Assembly: GCA_016098155.1 (NCBI GenBank)
Contig: JAAAJB010000089.1
Span: forward strand, 1 to 64,000
Origin: Actinomortierella ambigua
Lineage: Eukaryota; Mortierellomycota; Mortierellomycetes; Mortierellales; Mortierellaceae
Direction of reading: 5' to 3'
DNA length: 64,000 nt
Shown piece by piece: positions 24,061 through 33,534 of the stretch (the first letter of the stretch is position 1; every line of letters begins with the position of its first letter). The notes below the pieces were generated by a model that searched no databases, was not told the DNA's origin, and worked only from the letters and a program-made list of their open reading frames with translations. The position numbers and the translations under genes were made by a program.

Positions 24061-26865
24061 CCCCCCCCCACCCAAACCCTTTCCCATCCATTTCGGTACA
24101 TAGGTCCACCTCCATGGGCTCCGAGCCAGGGCAAACCGGGTATTCTTCAAAGTATATGTTTGAGTCCATGGATCTGCTCGATCAAGGTTTGGCGCTGGTT
24201 GTTGTCCCATGGGACCAAGAGTCGTCCGATGAATGCCCACAGATTTCTAATCCGATTACCGCTTCTTCGCACTTTCCTCTTCTCCCTCACCCCATCATCT
24301 TCCTCCTCCTAAAGCTTAGCTTTTGTTGCTCTCCAGTGTAGGAGTTACACCAATGACGAGGTACTGAAGTAACAAAGCGTCCGGAGCCATTTACCTGCTC
24401 CAACCTTACTCACCCCACTGCCAGCTTCCCAAAGGCACTCTGACAAGCTGCCCCAATCCCATTCCAGGAACAAAATGATTTGGAAACTTCTTAATGTCGC
24501 CAAATGATGTGGTGTATAATGTTTTCAAGGCTAATAGCTCGCCGTGCAGCTAACTCCTGTTGAAATATGCAAGCTCTGAAGGGAAAACACCGTTTTTGTT
24601 GTTATTTGATCATGGTAGTCTAGCAGGTACACACCGAGGGTTACACAAATAAGGATGTTTTGGGCTTCGTCTCCATGTTCGTTTCTGCCCATATTTGTTC
24701 CTGAAAACCCTCACGTTTTTGTTCTCCATACTGTTGCGATTATGATAGTTTATCCACAAACCAGCTGAGGTGTAGCCATATTTGACTTTGCAGATCTGGA
24801 CAAGCCTTACATCAGTAGAGTACATGTTTGGACTTTTTGTTGGCAAACAGGCTTAAACTCATACTCCAGATCTTACCCCAACGACACTTACCTCACTCCG
24901 TTTCCGCCACCTCCCGCTGCCCCCTCCTTCACTATCACCGCCACGGGAGGGGGTTTCCAGCGACAGCAAGGGCATGGGGCAATTTCAATGATCGATGTAG
25001 GATTGGCATGCATCCACTTTCTATAGTGCTATTAACATTCTTTGACACCTCCTTAATGACATTTCTGCAGGAGATAACATAGTGATTGGGCCTCTGTCCT
25101 ACATTCAAACACTCCTGGCCATCTCTCCCAGCTTGCTGGATGGTGTAGACAATGATAAACTTGGGAAGAATGAATAAACAGTACTGCGCTTTGGCAACAC
25201 AAGATAAAGGCTGGTCAGAAGAATCGCCCTTAAGATCAATGTTTGCTGGACACTACAGTAGGCGACTACTGCTGCTGTATGCTCTCCTTTTTTTAGCGTT
25301 GGGAGGTTGTCCAGGTTGGTTTTCAACATACCTATTTGTTTTTGTCATTACAAAGATGCATCTTGATAAAAATCTTATCGGCAGGGTCCTTCTTTTTTGG
25401 AGGCTGGAATGAACACATTGCAGCATGCAAGACGCCCAACGGAAAAGGGGTCCTGTGGGCGGCTCAATTTTCTTCAAACATATGGATCGATAATGGACTA
25501 ACCCACCTGAATCAGCAGCAGGACAGACATTCCCATCAATTGACAGGGTTCACCACCGTCTAATCGGATGCTCTCAACGCTCCATTGTGCTGACCCACCC
25601 CTCCTAAGGCTCGGTAATGATGATAGCTAGATAACTTGGTGCAAAAAAAAGGGGGGGGGGGACAAAGTAACACAAAGTCGACCTCGATCGCAAACAATAG
25701 GCCTTGATGGTTGCCTAAAGTACACAACATAAGTCCTTGGGTTTTATCAGGCCAGTTAGCCCATGTAACAGAGTACCATAAAGTACAGTATGCACACGAT
25801 TGTACGCAACGATAAATACCAGATGTTACCAAGATAATGCAGCAGCTGCAAAAAAGATGTACTAGCGCAATAGAGACATGTCGGATTTCATGATTTGAAA
25901 GCGAGACGACCTTTCTGGACTTATCAATATACCATGTCGGTAGTCTGGGATCAGATTCTTACGAGATTCATTCGTCTGGATGCGATGCAATCATGTGTAC
26001 CATGCCGAGCTCTTTTCTATTCGTATCCTCGCTGACAAAATATGCAGAAAATGAACTTCCAGTCAAAGCGCACTGGTAGAAGAGTATGCAACTGTAGGAG
26101 TGCAAGCTGTGAGCACCGATATGGAAATAGGGCGCACTAGCCAAGTGCAGATCATGCTTCTCAATCGCTGCCTGTTAGATGCGGGCATATCCTCTCTCCC
26201 GCTGGTGAATTCACTTGAGGAATAGCTTAGTCCTTTGCGGTAGGATCACAATCGATGGAGTTGCACCCCCACATTACGCCCATGCGCCTCTCACTTCTCC
26301 CTTTTGTTTTTTACTTTAGAGAAAACTGCGCAGCGAGTTCATTTCGTCGAACACATGCAACCTTGAAAAAAAAACGTGTAAAACCTAGCTATCCTACACG
26401 ACAGCGATGGTGATGTCTTGGAGGATGTCCAAAAAAAGTGCAACGTGCACAGTGGCACAGGCGCACAATGAACCCGCCACCCTCCCCCCCCCCTTGTTTG
26501 TGTAGTCTGGATGTTGAGCCCTTGTGGCTGGACTAAAATGTTGAATACGATAGGGATCGAGGACGGCTGGTCGTGTCACCTCAGGGGTCTGATGAAGGCT
26601 GATAAGGACCAAAGGAGGAAGGAGGGGAGAGGCGGATGGCCGAGTCACATTCTATATACAATGAGCTACAGTCAGGAGTGATTAGAACTCTTGCCGCGGC
26701 CAAGGGAGGGAAGGAATCGCAAAACACTTGGCTACTTTGATCCCCTCTTACCATCTTCGTCCCCCCCCCTTTGGTTTCTGGTATCGACCTGGGTCGTGAC
26801 ACTGTTGCGAACGTCTTTTTGTTCGGTTACGATAGGCTCACCTTCTCATCATCAATATCGGGGTC

Positions 26866-28122
26866 ACTGACGATATCCAGGCTATCATGTACCCAACAAG
26901 CTCTTTCACCAAGTCGGTGTCTACCACCGGGGGTGTCGAGTTGTCGACTATTTTCTGACGAAGGGCAGGAATGTCGTGAAGACAACACAGGATATCAATG
27001 AATTCCTAGGCTAGTTCGCCGGATCAAGTTCGTGAACAGGTTGATGTTCCCGACACCGACCTTGGACAGGTGTTCGTTGTCAGCGCGAGTGCTGTGCGAC
27101 CCAACCCTCCGATCCAGAGGCGGACGAAGAGGGGGAAACGTGGAGGCAAGAAGGAGCGCAAGAGCAGAGTCAAGAAGAGGAAGAAGTGTGCAGGACCAAG
27201 ACCGAGCACCAAGTCAGCTCAAAGCAGCCAGCCATTGATGACAGGGACCAGCGGCTAATTTTTTACAACCTTACGGTCAAAAAAAAAATGTGTTACAACC
27301 TACGTTGAAGTTCAGGCGTTGGATGGAACGACAGAAGCAGCAAGAGATGAGACCACCAGCAAGTCAACATGCACTGGGATGGACGAGCAAGAGTCAGCGG
27401 CATGAGGATCCCAGAAAGCATCCAGCCAAGAGTCGCCACGATAGATTACGGGCGTCAGCGATAACGAGACCTCTTTAATTCCATTGCACGGACAGAACGC
27501 CATCGAGTACGAGAAGTGCACGCAACATTTTGACAAATGCCTTCACCGGCTGATCAATTTCTATAATCTACAAAGATGTAGACCAGTTCAAAAGGCTTAG
27601 ATGGTTTAGCCAACGATTAACGCGGGGGGTAGTACAAGCGAATGACCGACAGCTTTCACAGAATGGTGTTTGGGAGTTTCGGCGCTCTAGGGAAGGAGAC
27701 GAAGAAGGCGATCGTTGGAGTGGGGCTGGGTAAGTTTTCATCTACAGGGAAGCTCACCTCGTCGATGCAAAAATCATTCCAGCCTTATTTTGTTCAAATG
27801 GCAAGAGTCTACTGTGGCTTTGGTATATGATCCACTTGTTCTACGCTCGCATGCTAACGCGTATTGACTGTCATCAGCCATAGACGCTATCCCTAAGTTA
27901 CGCTGTTGTTGGTGTGGACGAGTACTACACCAGCCCGAAGTGCCCAACGCGCATGAACTCTGTGTCCCAACTAGTGGTATCCGTCGCTTGTGCTGCTACA
28001 GCTGCTACAGGTATCCTCATCGACATGCAATGGCTGGTCACAAGATCTGCAACGCCCTCCTTGGCCACCTGGAGCACCGATAGCGGCCGCTGTATCTCCA
28101 GCCTGTAGCAATAGATGGCACT
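26866..28122 (+). pseudogene. Decayed Fanzor (Fz1-type, TnpB-like RNA-guided nuclease)
   Basis: Scattered over the three plus-strand frames are blocks in the order expected for a Fanzor1 protein. A TDLGQVFVVSASAVRP block at about 27055-27102 matches the RuvC-I strand (Asp codon 27058-27060) and is followed by a Lys/Arg-rich insert. Next come FYNLTVK and LQPTLKFRRWMERQKQQ (27260-27350), then AIVGVGLGKFSSTGKLTS (about 27700-27770). VVGVDEYYTSPKCP (27905-27943) carries the glutamate used by Fanzors. GIRRLCCYSC, HRHAMAGHKICNALLGHLE and RPLYLQPVAIDGT end at 28122. Frame changes separate most blocks, TAG at 28081-28083 interrupts the last one, and the RuvC-III Asp of HRD is His (codon 28024-28026). 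An intact relative would cut DNA guided by an omega-RNA from the element's 3' side. This copy cannot make a working protein. Confidence 0.78.
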
Positions 28123-28606
28123 GAACCTTGAATGCAGAAGCAAGAGTAGGTGGAGCAGACACATGAGTCTTTCAGCAGAGAGGTGCCCCAGGATGGAGCG
28201 TCTGATGGCAACACATTGGCTCATAGACGCAAACGAGCCGCCGCCATGGTTGGACAAGAGACTTCAGAGCAAGGAAAGGCACCACAGCGCGGATACAAGA
28301 GGTCAGCGCCAGTCGACGTAGGACTGCATGGCCTTGGGTGCAAGAGAATAGCGCTTTTGAACGACGACGATGGCCAGATGGACGATGGTCAAGAGTAGGC
28401 CTCCTCCTATTTCGCTATACTGTAAGAGTGAGAGCGGCCATGTCGTTCTGGCCACCTCGACGGGGCTACTGCCGGTCAGGCTGCCATAGCAGAGGCCTCC
28501 TGGTAGGATGGAGATACCCCGCCACTCATGACCTGTAGCTCGTGTTATTTTTGTCTTTGATCAAGCTAATCCATATTAGATTCATATTTTAAGCTTACTA
28601 CTAGCC
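28123..28606 (+). other. 3' flank of the Fanzor relic, possible C-terminal tail and omega-RNA region
   Basis: One frame continues with a basic tail (KRAAAMVGQETSEQGKAPQR at about 28228-28290), plausible as the variable Fanzor C-terminus. The remaining sequence before the Helitron block has no family match. In known Fanzor loci the guide RNA maps just downstream of or overlapping the 3' end of the gene, so this is where its remnant should lie. No structure was folded. Confidence 0.4.
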
Positions 28607-28800
28607 ATGAAAAAAAAAAATCCCCCAAGAGAACACCCCGCTGACGTACCGACGTGCAGGACCTTTCCACACTCCCAGTACTTTCTTGGCGAAACCACCA
28701 GACCACAAAATTTCATTCTTAACCTCCTTAGAACTGCCCAGCCACCTATACCGAGTCGTTTCGCGCGCCGAACCCCTCCCCCCGCCCTCTTTTTTTTCCT

Positions 28801-29172
28801 TGGCTTATTCCCAGACGGCATAGGCCGCTTCAAGCCCGGGACGGCCCAGCTTCGCCTTCGTGGCATAGTGCTCCATTTTTGCAGCAGCAAGGGGTAGAGA
28901 TTCTTGAAGGCGCCACAATCAACGCGGAGGGCGATCATGGCCCTGTCAGAGCGGATCGACGTGCTGTGTATTTGGCACCAGAGGACGACCTTGCACCCCT
29001 CGAAGGAGGCCCATGGCTTCAGGTGGCCGACCAGATTTTGGGCGTTGAAGTGATTGAAGGTGTAGAGATCTCATTTCGCGCCCCAAACCTTCTTGCTCTC
29101 TTGTTTCCGTGGTTGTTTCCGCATGGTGTGGGCCACTTCAAGCCCGGGATGGCCCAGCTTCGCCTTCGTGGC
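28801..29172 (+). repeat. Internal direct duplication inside the Helitron remnant
   Basis: Bases 28801-28864 and 29110-29172 are near-identical, sharing a core CTTCAAGCCCGGGA.GGCCC and the following AGCTTCGCCTTCGTGGC. Both translate to an LFP.G.G.FKPG.AQLRLRG segment. The upstream copy is preceded by a different frame, as if part of the domain was duplicated or two elements recombined. Confidence 0.8.
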
Positions 29173-29706
29173 GTTGGGGAGGATTATCCTAGCATCATGT
29201 CTTTGGAGGCATACGTCAAGAACTGCTTGTTTAGCACGGACCGCCGGTTTGGAACAGATTTGCAGTTCATGGTGTTCGTGTATGACTGGATTCTCAAGTC
29301 ACGCACGTTTGGGAGTTTTCTCCGCACCGTGTCTGCATCTCAGGGGAATCGACCGACCACTGTTGGGGACGTTCTCAACGTGGGAGGCTCGTGGAGGAGG
29401 GGCGCGTCGCTTTCCCTGCCTTCGGTGGTGCGGTTATCTGGGCCCTACAAGCGACAGATGTTCCAAAAGATGACGGCCCTAATGGAGAAGCAACGTACGC
29501 CCGAGCTGTTCCTCACGCTCACTTGTAACCTTACTACAAGCAGCTCAATGAGCAGTTTTATGGCCATACCGGGGACAAGATGGCCGACATCCCACTCTTT
29601 GTCCTGGCCTTCCATGAGGACGTGCACGACATGGGCGCTATATCACAGGCCCATGGGCAAGGAGGTGGCTAGGTGGACTGCCAAGGGCCCACTGTTACGT
29701 CGTCGC

Positions 29707-29751
29707 GTTCCAGTCCCGAGGACTCCGTCGAGTTCCAGTCCCGAGGACTCC
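29707..29751 (+). repeat. 20-bp direct repeat
   Basis: GTTCCAGTCCCGAGGACTCC occurs at 29707-29726 and again at 29732-29751, separated by five bases. The second copy overlaps the EFQSRGL coding block of the Helitron, so the first is probably a local duplication. Confidence 0.85.
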
Positions 29752-30350
29752 CACACATCCGCATGTATCTGTGTCCTTGATAACTCTCGGTCCTGAAGCC
29801 GACGCTGTACTCGGCAGTTTCTGTCCAAGACTTGCAAGCCACGAGATGACGAGCACAGATGAAAATAGCGGCTCCACTGACGATAGCAAAGATAAAGGAT
29901 CCAATGCCAAAATTCATCCAAGGTCTGCTGACGTACCTTTACTCAGGAAATCCGTCAGGCAAGGGCACATATCCCCATGTGTCTGTGGACGAATCGGCGG
30001 GGCTGGACGATCGACAGGATGATCCGAGAGAAGACCATCGTTGCCACAGTCCCTTGTGGCCATGACGACGAGCATTTTGCCGGACAAGGCTTTTCATACA
30101 ATTGTTTGTCAGAGCTGGTCCTCAGACACCACCAGTGCGGAGACTACCGCTTGCATGCCAAGTATGGCGAGAAGAACGGGGATCGAGCCTAGACTCGTGG
30201 GTGCTATTTTCACTACCCATTCGCGCTGCAGGAGCAGACAGTGATAGAGGAAGAGATCAATCGCTACAAGTACGAGCGACACACGGAAGACGCAGCAGGG
30301 TTTATCATACAACATCAGCCTCCTTCGTACGACTCAGCTGTAGATTATTA

Positions 30351-30832
30351 AACCCGCCGGCAGTGTCACGCACCGTCAACGCGTTGAACTGTTCACGCAT
30401 GGTTCTCAAGTTGATTTTATCGACTTTCTCATGTTCAGGATCCTTGGAGGAACATTCACGCCATGGCAGCCAATAGAGCGCATGGTTAAGATCTTTTTTT
30501 TTTTGTCGACGTATGAAGGCAATCCAAGAGTTAATTAGGATGGATCTAGATAGGATCTATATCAATAAAGGCTGCATTTAGCACGCTACTCTTTTAAGAC
30601 TTCCGCCTGGATGTGATGCGTTCTCTGTATCAGGCATGCCAGCTATTAGTGACACCCAGTTGACGGTCCAGGAGCTTGGTGCCTTGCAAGATTATATAAT
30701 ACCCTTCACTGGACGAGACAAATTTTACGACCTAGAAATATGATTAAAAAAAAAGTGACTGCCTTTCGATTGAACAAACAATACAAACTCATTGCAAGAC
30801 CACCCATTCTAACTCTCCTGATTCCCCATTCA
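30351..30832. other. Right edge of the island and G-patch promoter
   Basis: AT-richer sequence with no conserved frame. It includes the right end of the element debris and the promoter and leader of the next gene. Open frames run into the G-patch start from upstream but lack conserved sequence before the chosen ATG. Confidence 0.45.
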
Positions 30833-32052
30833 ATGTCATTCGCCGAGACACAGTTGGCCAAGTTTGGCTGGAAGAAGGGCGAAGGCCTTGGCAAGAACAA
30901 GACTGGTATCACGAAGTCAATTTCCGTCGTCAAGAAGAATGATACCAAGGGTGTATGTTTGGTCAAATCACATATCAACATGAAAATTTCTTGTTCTATT
31001 TTGTAGTCACCATTTTGTCTGACATATTAGCTTCCTCTTCTTTCTTTTGTCATTCTTAGTTAGGTGGTAAGCTGGACAAGTGGGATTTCGCATGGTGGGA
31101 CCACGTCTTCAACAAGTCTGCCTCCAACATCAAAGTCACCAAGGACGAGACATCGGGAGAGGTGGCTGTCGAAAAGGAGGCCACCTTTGGAGTCCAAAAG
31201 TCCAAGATGGGCATCATTTCGACATCTCGCCCTGCAGGAGTCACTGGCCAAAGCCCATCTTCGTCAGGCGCCTCGACTCCCACCATGGTTGCAAGGGACG
31301 ACTATGCCGTTGATGAGAAGGAGGACAAGGAGGAGCAAGAGGAGAAGAAGCCAGCTGCCAAGTCTGGTCCTTCGTGGCTCTTTGGATTCGTCAAGGCATC
31401 GGCTTCGAGTCAGGTCGCTGAAGACGCCAAAAAGACCAGCCAGGACTTCACCACCAGTGCAGCCAGCTTCAAGGCTAATGCTGGCGCAGCCTACGACTCG
31501 ATGAAGGAGGCTGAGAAGGACGAGTACAAGGACTACAGCGTCAAGGTCACCGACGAGGAGCTGTTTTTGGCCTGTGAGGGACGAACAGCTCGTAAGGGTG
31601 CCCGCGGTGAACAGCCCGGTAAACTGGGTCGTGTCATGCAGGAGATGCTGATTGCCAATGGCAAGGACAGCAAGAGCGAGAGAGCCTTGAGCTCCACAGC
31701 CAGTAGCTCGACCTCTTCAGCATCGTCATCTGATTCAGAGTCTGAAGATTCAACCAAGAAGAAGACTAAGAAGGGCAAGAAGGACAAGAAGAGCAAAGGC
31801 AAGAAGGATAAGAAAGAAAAGAAGAGCAAGAAGGAGAAGCAGGTTGACGGCGACGATGAGGTGCAAATTAAAAAGTCAAAGAAGAACAAGAAGGATAGCG
31901 AGGACAAGCCGAGCAAGAAGCGCAGAGCTTCTGATGACGACGAGGCTGAGGAGGCATTGGAACCAAAGTCCAAAAAGGCCAAGAAGGAGAAGAAGGACAA
32001 GAAAACAAAGAAAGAGAAGAAGTCCAATAAGAAGAAGAGCAGCAAGGATTAG
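30833..32052 (+). CDS. G-patch protein, Tma23/GPATCH4-like nucleolar factor
   Basis: Two exons, 30833-30952 and 31060-32052, give 370 residues. The N-terminus MSFAETQLAKFGWKKGEGLG and KNKTGI is a G-patch. Across the junction, NDTKG-LGGKLD leads into WDFAWWDHVFNKSASNI, the block that follows the G-patch in the Tma23/GPATCH4 group. A second conserved piece, YKDYSVKVTDEELFLACEGRTARKG, lies near residue 250. The C-terminal 110 residues are almost only Lys, Glu, Asp and Ser, typical of nucleolar ribosome-biogenesis proteins. G-patches activate DEAH helicases; the partner here is unknown. The ATG at 30833 starts the G-patch directly. It is the first intact gene right of the mobile-element island. 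Confidence 0.83.
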
Positions 32053-32700
32053 AGAGAGTTGTCGCGGATTGGCGTTTATGAACCCTACTACACTCCCAGC
32101 ATAGATGTGTCGTGATTCCCCCCCCCCCTGTACAATACCATACTAGAAGTCAAAAGACATGATTTAAGCTTTTGTGTCCAACATTGTCGAGGTTGTGTAT
32201 CATTGACTTGGGCGATGTCAAACTTACCGACGTTCTAGATGCAGCATGGTACACGGCCCATCTTGCTGTAAACATGAGATCGTGGTAAGTGCACATGCAA
32301 TAAGAGATCTGCCCCTCGAGGTTCGGAACGCAGGGTCCTCGTCGACATTGGATCTTAAACGAGCTCGGCGATATGCACTCAGCCCACAAGAATTTGACCT
32401 TCAGGCATGGGCTTGTGGAGTTCCTCATCACCGCATGACGAGGATGGAGGCCTGGGCCTTGCCCTTGTGAGGAAGTTTGCATGAAGGTCAATCGTGGTTG
32501 GTTTCCTGTCTTTTTGTTTGCAGAAGACAAGCAATAACAAAGGAAGCCTGGCCAGCAATAAGCGACGACGCTCAACAACCAAGTCGCACCATGGGGAAGA
32601 GGCAGCATAAAAGACCTCGCTTCTCCCACCGTTGTCAATCACGAATCCTCGACAACCTTTTCCCCTCCTTTCTCTTTACAGTCCAGAAAATCAACTTTTC
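32053..32700. other. Intergenic, no gene seen
   Basis: About 650 bases between two plus-strand genes, with a C-run near 32119. A pyrimidine-rich stretch lies just before the carbonic anhydrase start (about 32655-32700), as expected for a leader. No conserved frame on either strand. Confidence 0.5.
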
Positions 32701-33304
32701 ATGATGACCATCGCTCACGAAACCCCTGTCGTTGCCGAAGTCCACGATGACGGCCATTCCTCAGCCATCCCAAAGCGTAAGGTTGCCATCGTCACGGTAA
32801 GAGCAGCCACTAAACCCCCCTGTGTTCCAGCTATCCATAGTTTCTAAATGGCGTTTCCCAGTGCTCTAACTCTACCTGTCTGCACTTTCACTCACAAAAA
32901 AAAAGTGCATGGATGCGCGAATGCTCACCGACAAGATCTTTGAACTCGAAAAGGGTGATGCCCACGTCATCCGAAATGCCGGTGGCCGTGCATCCGAAGC
33001 CCTGCGCTCCCTCATCATTTCAGAGCAGCTGCTCGGTACGGAGAAGATTATCATCGCCCAGCACACCGACTGTGGCATGCAAAAGTTCACCAACGACGAA
33101 CTCCACGCACGCATGAAGACCGAAATGGGCGTAGACTCGTCCCAAATCGACTTTTTGCCCTTCAAAGACCTGGAGCAGAATGTGCGCGACGATATGCAGC
33201 TCTTGCGCGACAGCAAATACATCCCCAAGCACATCCAGATCACTGGTTTCATCTACAACGTCAAGGATGAGGTGCTCGTACCTGTCAAATCCCACGCTGT
33301 CTAG
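32701..33304 (+). CDS. Small beta-class carbonic anhydrase
   Basis: Interconverts CO2 and bicarbonate with a zinc ion. Two exons, 32701-32796 and 32906-33304, give 164 residues. The splice places CMDAR at residues 33-37, giving the first zinc ligand Cys33 and the Asp35/Arg37 dyad. Ligands His85 and Cys88 follow in AQHTDCGM. IRNAGGRASEALRSLIIS is the conserved helix between them. The protein is short, resembling the compact beta-CA subgroup of bacteria and archaea rather than the roughly 220-residue Nce103 type. No presequence is seen, so it is probably cytosolic. The acceptor is unusual: an AG after an A-run (CTCACAAAAAAAAAG) instead of a pyrimidine tract. There are two adjacent ATGs; the first is used. 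Confidence 0.88.
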
Positions 33305-33534
33305 GGAGAGCCTGCTCTCCAGACCAACGACGACGTAGAGTATTCGTTCGGCAGGAATAAACCATAGGAGTCAGTCATGGTGCGAATAAAAAAAAAGATA
33401 TGTAGGACGAGCTAAGGGCCAAAGCTGAGAGAGGTACATTGTGCCTGTACAAAGAAAAAGCCACCACTGTGAATTATTTAATTGGAGTTGGGGCGAGGGC
33501 TCTGGTTTCCTCCTCTTTCAGACATCGAATCAAA

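Larger units (their letters stand above)
22500..26865. other. Gene-free left part of the mobile-element island
   Basis: After the chitinase promoter there are about 4 kb without a supported gene. Contents are a CT dinucleotide array, homopolymer runs, a 10-base sequencing gap and many short frames broken by stops. I could not match 24.1-26.8 kb to any family. It may hold further eroded transposon sequence, including the missing N-terminal half of the Fanzor relic downstream, but that is inference. Confidence 0.45.
28607..30350 (+). mobile_element. Decayed Helitron (Helitron_like_N / Rep region)
   Basis: A frame from about 28879 to 29660 translates to the Helitron helicase-like N-terminal domain: LLALLFPWLFPHGVGHF, LEAYVKNCLFSTDRRFGTD, QFMVFVYDWILKSR, LSGPYKRQMFQKM and RTPELFLTLTCN. 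After a frameshift, VEFQSRGLPHIRM (about 29730-29770) matches the Rep EFQ.RGLPH motif. Further on, VLRHHQCGDYRLHAKYGEK (about 30118-30175) and CYFHYPFALQEQTVIEEE (30197-30250) match the downstream Cys/His part. In-frame stops and frame changes make it non-functional, and no SF1 helicase portion was found, so the element is truncated as well. Helitrons move by rolling-circle transposition. Borders are approximate; no TC 5' end or CTRR 3' hairpin was established. Confidence 0.82.

Noticed and set aside
23750..24341. Gly- and Pro-rich frames across the N gap
   Set aside because: They translate homopolymer runs and undetermined bases; not credible coding.
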